From contig NZ_OZ255835.1 in NCBI RefSeq assembly GCF_965277665.1, forward strand, positions 868,001-932,000: DNA of 64,000 bases. The letters are read 5' to 3'. Below the pieces are notes generated by a model that worked only from the letters and a program-made list of their open reading frames with translations, was not told where the DNA came from and made no database searches. The stretch is from Lichenicoccus sp965277665 (GTDB lineage Bacteria > Pseudomonadota > Alphaproteobacteria > Acetobacterales > Acetobacteraceae). The position numbers were made by a program, and so were the translations under genes. Positions 33,978 through 42,442 of this stretch are shown one piece after another (within the stretch, counting starts at the first letter, position 1; each line of letters begins with the position of its first letter).

Positions 33978-33992
33978 GAACAAACAGGAAAC
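33978..33992 (-). promoter_or_regulatory. Second, imperfect LexA box
   Basis: On the minus strand GTTT-CCTGTTT-GTTC, one base off the direct-repeat consensus, placed between the perfect box and lexA. It could help tight self-repression. Confidence 0.5.
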
Positions 33993-34003
33993 CTGACAAT
34001 GTC

Positions 34004-34018
34004 GTTCTACATAGGTTC
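34004..34018. promoter_or_regulatory. LexA box, alphaproteobacterial type
   Basis: GTTC-TACATAG-GTTC on the plus strand (GAAC-N7-GAAC on the lexA strand), a perfect match to the direct-repeat SOS operator of alphaproteobacteria. It lies 85-99 bp upstream of the lexA start. Confidence 0.8.
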
Positions 34019-34076
34019 CCGGGATGGCGTCAAGCGGCGGTTCCTGTTCAGGAGCAAGGCGGGTCCGCGCCCGTCC

Positions 34077-35279
34077 TCAGAGTCCGAGCCGGTCCAGTCG
34101 GATGATCCCGACCTGGTCTCCCGGCTCCAACGCCGGCGCCTGCGGCGCCCGTAGGACCAGGGCTTCCGAAAGCGCCAGCCGGCGCAGCATGCCGGAATCC
34201 TGCCGCTCAAACGGCACCACCAGATGCATGCCATCGGCGTCGCGTGACAGCGAGGCGCGCAGATGATCGGCGCGATGGTCGTTGCGGGGCACCGGCGCGC
34301 CGAGGCGGGCCGCCTCGATCTCCGGCTGCGCGATGCTGTCGCCGGACAGGCGCGCGATCGCCGGCAGCAGGAACAGCACCGCGCAGACCAGGGCGGAGAC
34401 CGGGTTGCCCGGCAGTCCCAGCACCGGCGTGTCGCCGATCCTGCCATGCATCAGCGGCTTGCCCGGGCGCATGGCGATCTTCCAGAAATCCATCGCGAAG
34501 CCGCGCGCACCGAGCCCCGCCTGCACCAGGTCGTAGTCGCCGACGCTGGCGCCGCCGATGGTGACCAGCATGTCGCAGCGCAGGCCGTCGAGGCTCGCGG
34601 CGATCGCCTCGATACGGTCGCGCGCCGGCGGCAGCACCAGCGGCTCGCCGCCCGCGGCGCGGACCACCGCGGCCAGCATCGGGCTGTTCGAGTTGGCGAT
34701 GCCGCCCGGCGGGATCGGCTCGCCGGGCAGCGCGATCTCGTCGCCGGTGGCGAGCAGGGCGATCACCGGACGGCGATGACAGGCAATCCACGGATGATTG
34801 GCGGCCGCCGCGACACCGATATCGCGCGCGCCAAGCCGGCGTCCGGCTGGCAGCACCGCGTCGCCGGCGGCAAAATCCTGGCCCATGCGCCTGATATGGC
34901 GCCCGGCAGCGACGCTCTCGTGCACCGTCACGCGGTCGCCGTCGCGTGTGGCGTTCTCCTGGATCAGCACCGTGTCGGCACCGTCCGGCATCAGGCTGCC
35001 GGTGAACAGCCGCACGCAGGTGCCGGCCTCGACCCGGCCGGTGAACGGATGCCCCGCTGGCGCTGTGCCGGCGACCGCGAGGCGCGCGCCGATCGCGGTA
35101 TCGACGGCGCGCACCGCATAGCCGTCCATCGCGGAGATGTCGGCCGGCGGATTGGACAGCCGTGCCGGCACCGGCCGCGCCGTGACCCGGCCGACCGCGG
35201 CATCCAGCATGAGCTGCTCGAGGCCGGTCGGCTGCAACCCGGCCAGGATGCGCGCCCGCGCCTCGTCGACGCTCAGCAT
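34077..35279 (-). CDS. moeA: Molybdopterin molybdotransferase
   Basis: 400 residues; inserts molybdate into adenylylated molybdopterin. Features: N-terminal VDEARARILAGL, SAMDGYAVRAVDT, IRRMGQDFAAGDAVLPAGRRLGARDIGV, TGDEI, TIGGASVGDYD and PGKPLMHGRIGDTPVLGLPGNPVSALV. Upstream of lexA on the same strand with a 157-bp gap that contains the LexA operators. It adds to the molybdenum cofactor genes mobB, moaD and moaE in this window. Confidence 0.94.
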   Translation of the reverse strand: MLSVDEARARILAGLQPTGLEQLMLDAAVGRVTARPVPARLSNPPADISAMDGYAVRAVDTAIGARLAVAGTAPAGHPFTGRVEAGTCVRLFTGSLMPDGADTVLIQENATRDGDRVTVHESVAAGRHIRRMGQDFAAGDAVLPAGRRLGARDIGVAAAANHPWIACHRRPVIALLATGDEIALPGEPIPPGGIANSNSPMLAAVVRAAGGEPLVLPPARDRIEAIAASLDGLRCDMLVTIGGASVGDYDLVQAGLGARGFAMDFWKIAMRPGKPLMHGRIGDTPVLGLPGNPVSALVCAVLFLLPAIARLSGDSIAQPEIEAARLGAPVPRNDHRADHLRASLSRDADGMHLVVPFERQDSGMLRRLALSEALVLRAPQAPALEPGDQVGIIRLDRLGL

Positions 35280-35465
35280 GCGTCGGCGCCGGACACGAGG
35301 CGGATACCGGACAGCAGGCGGAGACCGGATGGAAGGCGGCTATCTAATAGAAGGCTGGGGCGATCAGGTTTGCTCTTGACCGCGGCGGCCACTCCGCGCC
35401 ATTTCGCGCTCCCTGAGCCTCTGTCGCCGGCATGGTGCAGCGGGGCCGCAGTTGCGAGGTTTGCC

Positions 35466-35633
35466 ATGGCCAAGTCCAACACCATCCAGATCAGGCTCGT
35501 GTCCACCGCGGACACCGGCTATTTCTACGTGACCAAGAAGAATGCACGGGCACAGACCGGCAAGATGGAACTGCGCAAGTATGATCCGGTCGCGCGCAAG
35601 CACGTCGCGTTCAAGGAAGCCAAGATCAAGTGA
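35466..35633 (+). CDS. rpmG: 50S ribosomal protein L33
   Basis: 55 residues, full family length: MAKSNTIQIRLVSTADTGYF, VTKKNARAQTGKM, ELRKYDPVARKHV and the terminal FKEAKIK. It lacks the zinc-binding cysteines found in some L33 forms, as usual for alphaproteobacteria. A GAGG element lies just upstream. It stands alone between moeA (divergent) and ftsB (convergent). Confidence 0.96.
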   Translation: MAKSNTIQIRLVSTADTGYFYVTKKNARAQTGKMELRKYDPVARKHVAFKEAKIK

Positions 35634-35674
35634 TCCCGGTGGCCTGACGCCGGCTCTGTCGGGGGAGTGCTGGC

Positions 35675-36004
35675 CTAGTACAGCCGGTTGTTCGGCCCGT
35701 ATGGCACCACGATGTCGTTCGGGTCGGCCAGGTTGAGCATGGCGCGCGCGCGCTCGTCGAGCGTGTCGGCGTCCAGGGCATGATCGCGCAGCCCCGACAC
35801 GCGCTGCGTCCAGGCGGCCTGCTCGGCGATCGCCGCCGCCTTGCCATCCTGCGCCTTGGCCAGCAGCTGCAACTGTGCCGAGTAGCTGCGTAGCCCGTGG
35901 TCACCCTGGGTGGCATTCCACGAGAAATAGGCAACCAGGCTCAGGAAGAACACCGGCGGAAATCCCGCCTTCAGCTTGCGCTTCACGGTTCGTTTGAAGC
36001 TCAT
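35675..36004 (-). CDS. ftsB: Septum formation initiator family protein (FtsB-like)
   Basis: 109 residues. A basic N-terminus (MSFKRTVKRKLKAG) and one membrane helix (PPVFFLSLVAYFSW) precede the motif NATQGDHGLRSY and a helical coiled-coil region ending MLNLADPNDIVVPY. These fit DivIC/FtsB proteins of the divisome. The ATG at 36004 is preferred because AAGG is spaced nine bases before it; an ATG at 36013 also exists. Confidence 0.85.
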   Translation of the reverse strand: MSFKRTVKRKLKAGFPPVFFLSLVAYFSWNATQGDHGLRSYSAQLQLLAKAQDGKAAAIAEQAAWTQRVSGLRDHALDADTLDERARAMLNLADPNDIVVPYGPNNRLY

Positions 36005-36177
36005 GCTGTACATCCTTGAGCAAGCGGGACTCTGGCCCGGCCTGCGACCGCCCCGAAGCTGCAGTTTTCACGATCCCGAGCCGGCTCCGCAAGCGCAATT
36101 TCACGCGTGCGTGAAGAAAACCCTGCTACGGGATCAACAAGGCTGCGTCGGCAGCGCCATCAGGAGTCGCCCAGCGC

Positions 36178-37038
36178 ATGGATGCCGCTTCCGGACCCGC
36201 CTACCTGCTCGTCGAACCCTCGCACTATGAGGTGTCGTACACGATCAACCCCTGGATGCAGCCGGGTATCTGGGCCGAGGATCCTGCCGGCCACCGGCGC
36301 GAGGCACAGGCGGCGTTCGCGTCGTTGACCGCGTCCCTGCGCGACGCGGGCGGGACCGTCGAGATTGCCGACGGCGTAACCCGGCTGCCCGACATGGTGT
36401 TCCCGGCGAATGGCGGGATCGTGCTCGATGGTCGTGCGCTGCTGGCACGCTTCCGCTACCCGCAACGGCAGGGCGAGGAGGCGGCGTTCCGGGCGGTGTT
36501 CGACGGCCTCAAGGCGCGCGGCCGGCTCGACGAGGTGATCATCCTGCCAGACGGCCTGACCCAGGAGGGTGCCGGCGACTGCATCTGGGACCGCACGCGC
36601 AGGCTGGCCTGGACCGGTTTCGGACCCCGCTCGTCGCCGGCGGCGCCCGCCTTCATCGCCGAGACCTTCGATATCGAGGTCAGGCGGCTCGAGCTGGCCA
36701 CCGAGCGCTTCTACCACCTCGATACCTGCTTCTGCGTGCTGCCGGGCGGCGAAGTGCTGTTCTACCCGCAGGCCTTCTCGAAGGAGGGCAACGCGCTGAT
36801 CCGCGACACCGTGCAGGCGGACCTGCTGATCGAGGCGAGCGATGAGGATGCGGCGCGCTTCTGCGTCAATGCGGTGGCCGTGGGTCATACCATCGTCATG
36901 GCGACGCCGGCGGACCGCCTGACCCGCGTGCTGCGTGAGCGCGGCTATGCCGTCAGCCCGGTGCCGCTCGAGCCGTTCATCCTGTCCGGCGGCGGCGCCT
37001 ATTGCATGACCCTGCGCCTCGATCTACGAACCCATTGA
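36178..37038 (+). CDS. Amidinotransferase / dimethylarginine dimethylaminohydrolase family protein
   Basis: 286 residues of the guanidino-group-modifying fold. Catalytic features: PDMVFPANGG, QEGAGDCIWD, the His in FYHLDTCFCVLPGGEVLFYP and the nucleophilic Cys in SGGGAYCMTLRLD. Such enzymes hydrolyse methylarginines or act on other guanidines; the exact substrate is not clear. The ATG at 36178 follows AGGAG-like sequence. Divergent from ftsB and convergent with eno (25-bp gap). Confidence 0.82.
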   Translation: MDAASGPAYLLVEPSHYEVSYTINPWMQPGIWAEDPAGHRREAQAAFASLTASLRDAGGTVEIADGVTRLPDMVFPANGGIVLDGRALLARFRYPQRQGEEAAFRAVFDGLKARGRLDEVIILPDGLTQEGAGDCIWDRTRRLAWTGFGPRSSPAAPAFIAETFDIEVRRLELATERFYHLDTCFCVLPGGEVLFYPQAFSKEGNALIRDTVQADLLIEASDEDAARFCVNAVAVGHTIVMATPADRLTRVLRERGYAVSPVPLEPFILSGGGAYCMTLRLDLRTH

Positions 37039-37063
37039 AGGCCCATCCGCAAACCCCTGCTGA

Positions 37064-38341
37064 CTAATGCCTAAGAATGGTGCGGCCGGCGTAGCGGGCT
37101 GCCGAGCCGAGTTCCTGCTCGATGCGGATGAGCTGGTTGTACTTGGCGGTGCGGTCCGAGCGGGACAGCGAGCCGGTCTTAATCTGGCCGCAATTGGTGG
37201 CCACCGCGAGATCGGCGATGGTGGCGTCCTCGGTCTCGCCGGAGCGGTGGCTCATCACCGCGCTGTAGCCTGCCTTGTGCGCCAGCTCGACGGCTTCCAG
37301 CGTCTCCGACAGCGTGCCGATCTGGTTCACCTTGACCAGGATCGCGTTGGCGGTTCCTGCCGCGATGCCGCGACGCAGCCGCTCCGGGTTGGTCACGAAC
37401 AGGTCGTCGCCGACCAGCTGCAGCTTGTTGCCCAGGACCGTGGTCAGGTGGGCCCAGCCCTCCCAGTCATCCTCGGCGAGGCCGTCCTCGATCGAGACGA
37501 TCGGGTAGCGCGCGGCGAGGTCGGCGAGATAGGCCACCATGCCGGCGGAGTCCAGCGACTTGCCTTCGCCTTCCATCTCGTAGCGGCCGTTCCTGTAGAA
37601 CTCGGTGGCGGCGCAATCGAGCGCGAAGGTGACGTTGTCGCCGGCCCGGTAGCCGGCCTTTTCCACCGCCGTGCTGATGAAGGACAGCGCCTCGTCGGCC
37701 GATTTCAGGCCGGGCGCAAAGCCGCCCTCGTCGCCGACATTGGTGTTGTGGCCGGCGGCGCTGAGCCCCTTCTTGAGCTGGGCGAAGATCTCCGAGCCCA
37801 TGCGCACGGCGTCGGCGAGCGTCGGCGCGCCGACCGGCTGCACCATGAATTCCTGGATGTCGATCGGGTTGTCGGCGTGCTGGCCGCCATTGACGATGTT
37901 CATCATCGGCACCGGCAGGGTGCGGGCAAATACGCCGCCGACATAGCGATACAATGGCACGCCGAGCTCGTTGGCGCTCGCCTTGGCGACCGCCAGCGAG
38001 ACCGCGAGGATGGCGTTGGCGCCCAGGCGCGACTTGTTCGGCGTGCCGTCGAGATCGATCATCGCATTGTCGATGGCGATCTGGTCGGTGGATTCCGCCC
38101 CCTGCAGCGCATCGAGGATCTCGCCCTCGGCAAAGGCCGCCGCCTTCAGGACGCCCTTGCCGCCGTAGCGGGCCGCATCACCGTCGCGCAGCTCGGCCGC
38201 CTCGTGCGCGCCGGTCGAGGCGCCAGACGGCACCGCCGCGCGGCCGGTGGCGCCGGAGGACAGCGCGATGTCGACCTCGACGGTCGGATTGCCGCGGCTG
38301 TCGAGGATCTCGCGGGCGGTGATGTCGGTGATCGCGCTCAT
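37064..38341 (-). CDS. eno: Enolase
   Basis: 425 residues; interconverts 2-phosphoglycerate and phosphoenolpyruvate. Motifs: ITAREILDSRGNPTVEVD, VPSGASTGAHEA, NIVNGGQHADNPIDIQEFM, VGDEGGFAPGL, IEDGLAEDDW, VGDDLFVTNPERL, and VSHRSGETEDATIADLAVAT (quoted in part: SHRSGETEDATIA). ATG at 38341. Full length with no interruption. Confidence 0.96.
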   Translation of the reverse strand: MSAITDITAREILDSRGNPTVEVDIALSSGATGRAAVPSGASTGAHEAAELRDGDAARYGGKGVLKAAAFAEGEILDALQGAESTDQIAIDNAMIDLDGTPNKSRLGANAILAVSLAVAKASANELGVPLYRYVGGVFARTLPVPMMNIVNGGQHADNPIDIQEFMVQPVGAPTLADAVRMGSEIFAQLKKGLSAAGHNTNVGDEGGFAPGLKSADEALSFISTAVEKAGYRAGDNVTFALDCAATEFYRNGRYEMEGEGKSLDSAGMVAYLADLAARYPIVSIEDGLAEDDWEGWAHLTTVLGNKLQLVGDDLFVTNPERLRRGIAAGTANAILVKVNQIGTLSETLEAVELAHKAGYSAVMSHRSGETEDATIADLAVATNCGQIKTGSLSRSDRTAKYNQLIRIEQELGSAARYAGRTILRH

Positions 38342-38470
38342 GGTCCGGTCATCCGTGCTGTTGCGGCCAACTTGCACCATCTTGCGTGGTTCGCAAGGCG
38401 GGGTGCCCCGGCACCGCATCCCGCGCAGCCTGGCTGGCGTTGGCTGGGCTCGATTGGCAGGAGGACCAAG

Positions 38471-38950
38471 GTGATCAGGCGACTTCCCATCGCGGCAGTG
38501 GCGCTCGGCGTCGCCGGGCTGCTGCCGTTCCTCGGCTGCACGATCGGCATCCTGCTGTTCCCGAGCGAGGTCCCGGTGCCGAACCTGGTCCGTGCCCTGA
38601 TCGCCTATGGCGGTGTCATCCTGGCCTTCCTGGGCGGCGTGCATTGGGGGTTTGCACTGGAGCCGGCGCCGGCCCTCGTTGCGCCGACGCGGGCCGCCAC
38701 CGATCGCAAGCGCCTCGCACTCGGCGTGGTGCCGGCGCTGATCGGCTGGGCGGCCCTGCTCATCCCCCTGGTGGCTTCGCCGCTGGTCGCGGTCGCCCTG
38801 CTGATCGTGGGCTTTGCGGTGACCACGCTGGTCGAGCAGCAGGCGCAGCGCCGGGGCAGCATCCCGGCCGGCTACATGGCGCTGCGCTGGGTGCTTACCG
38901 CCGTCGTGCTGCTGTGCCTGGTCGCCGTCCTGCTCGCCCGCCTCTTCTGA
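38471..38950 (+). CDS. DUF3429 family membrane protein
   Basis: 159 residues with about five membrane helices. The motif YGGVILAFLGGVHWGFAL in the second helix is the mark of DUF3429, a family of unknown function. GTG start at 38471 behind a GGAGGA site. Divergent from eno and convergent with the AI-2E family gene; a weak 6-bp hairpin (38980-38996) lies between the two stops. Confidence 0.8.
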   Translation: MIRRLPIAAVALGVAGLLPFLGCTIGILLFPSEVPVPNLVRALIAYGGVILAFLGGVHWGFALEPAPALVAPTRAATDRKRLALGVVPALIGWAALLIPLVASPLVAVALLIVGFAVTTLVEQQAQRRGSIPAGYMALRWVLTAVVLLCLVAVLLARLF

Positions 38951-39010
38951 AACGCCGTCTGGTCATGCCGAGATCGCTGACCGACACGTCGTCGGTTCGG
39001 ACAGCCGCCA

Positions 39011-40108
39011 TCACGGGGCGCCCTGGACCGCCGGAGCCGAGGTCCATTCGCGCCAGAGCAGGATCAACGCCGCCATGATGGCAGGCCCGAGGAACAGGCC
39101 GAGCAGGCCCCAGCTCTCCACGCCGCCCAGGATGCCGAGCAGCACCCACAGGAACGGCAGCTTCGTGGCGCCGCCGATCAGCACCGGGCGCACGAAATGA
39201 TCGGAGACGAAGATCACCACCATCCCGAAGACAAACAGCGCGATACCGAAACCGGCACTGCCGTTGGCGACGACCAGAAGGGCGGCGAGTGCCACCGCGA
39301 TGACGGCGCAGAACGGGATCATCGCGGCAACCGCGGTCAGCACGCCGAACAGGGTCGGATGCGGCGCGCCGGCGATGGCGTAGGCGCCGCCCAGGATCAC
39401 CCCTTCGCCCAGGCCGACCAGCACCAGACCGTCCACGGTCCCGTGCACGGAGGCGATCATCTGCCGGCCGATCCGCTCACCACGCGCGCCGAAGGCGCGG
39501 CGGCTGGCCACCAGCATCTGCGCGGTCACGTCCTCGCCCTCGCGGAACAGGAAGAACAGCGTGATGATGGTGAAGGCGAACAGGGTGATGCGGTGGGCGA
39601 CCTGACTGCCGACCTGGCGCGTCATCGCGGCGCTGCGCACCGGCTTGAGCTGCTTGAACAGGGTGTTGGCGTCCCCCGGATCGGTCAGGTGCTGCCGCCA
39701 CCAGCTGGTGGCGGCCTGGCTTCCCAAGGGCAGGTGCTCGACGGCGGGGGGCACCGGCACGCCGTTCTGGCGGGCATGGTCCATCCAGACCAGCACGCCC
39801 TGCGCCTCGCGTGCCGCCTCCAGCCCGATCAGCAGCAGCGGCACCACGAAGATCAGCGCCACCGCGCCGGTGAACGACAGCGGCAGCAGGAGGTTGTGCC
39901 TGCCCGGCGGCCAGCGCTGCTTCGCCCGGCGGAACAGCGGCCAGATGGCAATGGCGAAGACCGCCGCCCAGGCCAGCGAGATCAGGAAGTCATGCAGGGT
40001 GAACAGGCCGAGCAGCACCAGGATCAGCACCAGCACGCCGCGCGCGACCTGCTGCGAGCGCGTCGGGTCGATTGGCCCGGACCGGTCGGGAGTAGCTTCG
40101 AACGACAT
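39011..40108 (-). CDS. AI-2E family transporter / permease
   Basis: 365 residues with about eight membrane segments in the AI-2E (YdiK/PerM) pattern. N-terminal helices with AWAAVFAIAIWPLFRRAK, a periplasmic segment, then LFFLFREGEDV and the conserved C-terminal VSDHFVRPVLIGGATKLPFLWVLLG and GILGGVESWGLLGLFLGPA. Members export small molecules or act as Na+/H+ antiporters; the family name does not prove AI-2 transport. ATG at 40108. Confidence 0.86.
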   Translation of the reverse strand: MSFEATPDRSGPIDPTRSQQVARGVLVLILVLLGLFTLHDFLISLAWAAVFAIAIWPLFRRAKQRWPPGRHNLLLPLSFTGAVALIFVVPLLLIGLEAAREAQGVLVWMDHARQNGVPVPPAVEHLPLGSQAATSWWRQHLTDPGDANTLFKQLKPVRSAAMTRQVGSQVAHRITLFAFTIITLFFLFREGEDVTAQMLVASRRAFGARGERIGRQMIASVHGTVDGLVLVGLGEGVILGGAYAIAGAPHPTLFGVLTAVAAMIPFCAVIAVALAALLVVANGSAGFGIALFVFGMVVIFVSDHFVRPVLIGGATKLPFLWVLLGILGGVESWGLLGLFLGPAIMAALILLWREWTSAPAVQGAP

Positions 40109-40462
40109 TCTGATCCTCTCGTGCCGCCTCGCGCCCAGGCGGCGCAATCTCGGCACAATCTTGGCGCCTGCGGCGTCACCGCGCTGCAACGGGCCGGGGC
40201 GGGCAAGGTTCTGGTGCCGCTTCGGCATGGTGGTTGCCGCTTCTACCGCGTGTCGGCGAGGCCTGACGAACGATGATTGACCCGCCTGCGGGCGCGCGTC
40301 GGAAGCCGCCGGGTGCCGCCGCATGGAGCGGCTCGCCGGACGCCGCCATCGGGGGCAATATCCGCCCGGGACTATATCCGCCCGGGACTATATCCGCCCG
40401 GGACTATATCCGCGACGTCCCGGATCGGATGCCGGAGCAGGGGGCAGGGGAAGGGGGCAGGG
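40109..40462. other. Gap between AI-2E gene and acetamidase gene
   Basis: 354 bp with promoters for two divergent genes expected. No gene is seen. The right part contains a 16-bp tandem array (40359-40406) followed by a GGGGCAGGGGAAGGGGGCAG purine-rich tract just before the acetamidase start. Confidence 0.6.
40359..40406. repeat. Three exact 16-bp tandem units upstream of the acetamidase gene
   Basis: tatccgcccgggacta is repeated three times exactly (40359, 40375, 40391) and begins a fourth time (tatccgc). Each unit contains the palindrome CCCGGG. The unit length is not a multiple of three and the array is intergenic, 57 bp before the start codon. Confidence 0.93.
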
Positions 40463-41422
40463 ATGAGCGTGCATCATGTTGCAGCGACGCCGGAGACGGT
40501 GCGGCTCGGCTTCTTCGACGCCACGGTGGCACCGGTCCTCACGATCGCATCGGGCGACACCGTCGCCCTCGAATGCCTGTCCGGCGGCCCCGAGGTGATG
40601 CCGGCGGCGGGCAGCGACCTGGTCGTGCCGCCGAGTTTGGCCGCGATCCACGCGGCCAACCTGCCGCGCCTGGGCACCCACATGCTGACCGGGCCGGTCG
40701 CGGTGGCAGGCGCCATGCCCGGCGACATGCTCGAGGTCCGCATCGAGGCGGTCGAACCGGCGGCGGACTGGGGCTATTGCGGGTTCCGGCCGCTGGCGGG
40801 CACCTTGCCGGAGGACTTCCCCACCCGGTTCATGAGCCATATCCCGGTGGACCGGGTGCGGCGCACCTGTCGGCTGCCCTGGGGGCCGGAACTGGCGCTG
40901 CGGCCATTCTTCGGCATCATGGGGGTGGCGCCGCCCGCGGACTGGGGCCGCATCTCGTCGCGCGAGCCGCGGCGGCATGGCGGCAACCTGGACAATCGCG
41001 AGCTGGTCGCCGGCAGCACGCTGTATCTGCCGGTTCTGGTCGAGGGTGCGAGCTTCTCGGCCGGCGACGGGCACGGCCTGCAGGGCGACGGCGAGGTCTG
41101 CGTGAACGCGCTGGAGCTGTGCCTGGACGGCCGCTTCACCCTGGTGCTGCACACGGGCGGCGGCGCGGCCGACCCCGTGCTGCGGCAGCCCCGCGCCGAG
41201 ACGCCGACGCATTTCATCACCATGGGGCTGAACGAGGATCTGGATCTCGCAATGAAACAGGCGCTGCGCGAGATGATCGAGCTGATCACCGCGCGCAGCA
41301 GCCTGTCGCGCGACCAGGCCTATGTGAGCTGCTCGCTCGCGGTCGACTTCCGGGTGACGCAGACGGTAAATGGCGAGAAGGGCGTGCACGGCATGCTGCG
41401 CAAAGGGATGCTGTTCGCGTAG
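40463..41422 (+). CDS. Acetamidase/formamidase family protein
   Basis: 319 residues of the FmdA/AmdA family, which releases ammonia from short amides. The family signature is GDGHGLQGDGEVCVNALE; PFFGIMGVAPP and RRHGGNLDNREL are also typical. ATG at 40463 directly follows a purine-rich GGGGGCAGGG segment. The natural amide is unknown. Two GFA genes follow on the same strand. Confidence 0.85.
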   Translation: MSVHHVAATPETVRLGFFDATVAPVLTIASGDTVALECLSGGPEVMPAAGSDLVVPPSLAAIHAANLPRLGTHMLTGPVAVAGAMPGDMLEVRIEAVEPAADWGYCGFRPLAGTLPEDFPTRFMSHIPVDRVRRTCRLPWGPELALRPFFGIMGVAPPADWGRISSREPRRHGGNLDNRELVAGSTLYLPVLVEGASFSAGDGHGLQGDGEVCVNALELCLDGRFTLVLHTGGGAADPVLRQPRAETPTHFITMGLNEDLDLAMKQALREMIELITARSSLSRDQAYVSCSLAVDFRVTQTVNGEKGVHGMLRKGMLFA

Positions 41423-41448
41423 CGTCCTGGTCGGCGGAGGAGGCAGGT

Positions 41449-41922
41449 TTGGCAGACATGATTACCGGCGGGTGCCTTTGTGGCGCCGTGCGTTTCGAGA
41501 TCGACAGCGCGCCGCTGGCAACGCGGGCGTGCTGGTGCCGGGACTGCCAGTACCTGGCCTGCGGCAATGCCGCGATGAACCTGTTCTTTGCCAGCGCCAG
41601 CCTGAAGGTGTCGGGCCCGACCACCGAGTTCGTCAGCCTGGCCGACAGCGGCAACGAGATGCGCCGCCGCTTCTGCCCGGCCTGTGGCACGTCGCTGTTC
41701 AGCGCGGCGACCTGCCGCCCGGACGCGGTGGTGGTGCGGGCCGGCGCGCTGGACGATCCGGCGCCGGCCCGTCCCGCCAGCTTCATCTGGACGGCGTCGG
41801 CGCCCGATTGGGGCCTGACCGACCCGACGGTGCCGCACTTCGAGCACCACATGCCGGCGTCCCAGACGGCGCCCCAGGAGGCGCCCCAGAAGGAGCCCGG
41901 ACCGGCTGCAGGTGGTGATTGA
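41449..41922 (+). CDS. GFA family zinc-binding protein (first copy)
   Basis: 157 residues with the glutathione-dependent formaldehyde-activating (GFA/Mss4) fold. Zinc ligands: GGCLCGAVRF, CWCRDCQY and FCPACGTSLF. The SD sequence GGAGGAGG (41436-41443) is best spaced for TTG at 41449; an ATG at 41458 is the alternative. The C-terminal tail contains three 12-bp units (SQTAPQEAPQKE). The catalytic role of GFA proteins on formaldehyde is doubted in the literature. Confidence 0.82.
   Translation: MADMITGGCLCGAVRFEIDSAPLATRACWCRDCQYLACGNAAMNLFFASASLKVSGPTTEFVSLADSGNEMRRRFCPACGTSLFSAATCRPDAVVVRAGALDDPAPARPASFIWTASAPDWGLTDPTVPHFEHHMPASQTAPQEAPQKEPGPAAGGD
41857..41892. repeat. Three 12-bp units at the C-terminus of the first GFA gene
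   Basis: gcgtcccagacg, gcgccccaggag and gcgccccagaag in succession encode A-S-Q-T, A-P-Q-E and A-P-Q-K. Confidence 0.8.
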
Positions 41923-41996
41923 CGGCTTGGCTGCCACGTCGTCGTTAAGGGTTCCGGCCGGAAAGCCGCAATAAAGCAACAACGGGGGAGATGACG

Positions 41997-42431
41997 ATGA
42001 GCGAGACCGGGACCCACACCGGCGGTTGCTTCTGCGGCGCGGTGGCGCTGGAGGTGACCGGCGCGCCGGAGGGGATGGGCTACTGCCACTGCCGGTCGTG
42101 CCAGTCCTGGTCGGGCGGCCCGGTGAACGCGTTCACGCTTTGGCAGCCCGAGGCGGTGCGGGTCACCTCCGGCGCCGAGCATGTCGCGACGTTCCACAAG
42201 ACGGCGTTCACCGGGCGGAAATACTGCACCCGCTGCGGCGGCCACCTGATGTCCAGCCACCCGACGGTCGGCCTGGTGGACGTGTTCGCGAGCACGATCC
42301 CGACGCTGCCGTTCGCCGCCGGCCTGCATGTGAACTATGCCGATAGCGTGCTGCCGATGCATGACGGGCTGCCCAAGTTCAGGGATTTTCCGGCCGAACT
42401 GGGCGGCTCCGGCGAGATGCTGCCGGAGTAG
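41997..42431 (+). CDS. GFA family zinc-binding protein (second copy)
   Basis: 144 residues. Zinc ligands GGCFCGAVAL, GYCHCRSCQSW and KYCTRCGGHL. It is not a recent duplicate of the preceding GFA gene, since only the motif cysteines and fold are shared. ATG at 41997 is spaced six bases from GGGGGAG; an ATG two codons earlier is too close to it. Convergent with the S9 peptidase gene (11 bp). Confidence 0.83.
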   Translation: MSETGTHTGGCFCGAVALEVTGAPEGMGYCHCRSCQSWSGGPVNAFTLWQPEAVRVTSGAEHVATFHKTAFTGRKYCTRCGGHLMSSHPTVGLVDVFASTIPTLPFAAGLHVNYADSVLPMHDGLPKFRDFPAELGGSGEMLPE

Positions 42432-42442
42432 GCGCCGCCGGG

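Noticed and set aside
37067..38950. 627-residue plus-strand frame covering antisense eno and the DUF3429 gene
   Set aside because: Only its last 159 codons (from GTG 38471) are a real gene; the rest is antisense to enolase.
40141..40276. Possible gene fragment upstream of the acetamidase gene
   Set aside because: The short plus-strand reading (VLVPLRHGGCRFYRV) is only the tail of an antisense frame and resembles no family I know.
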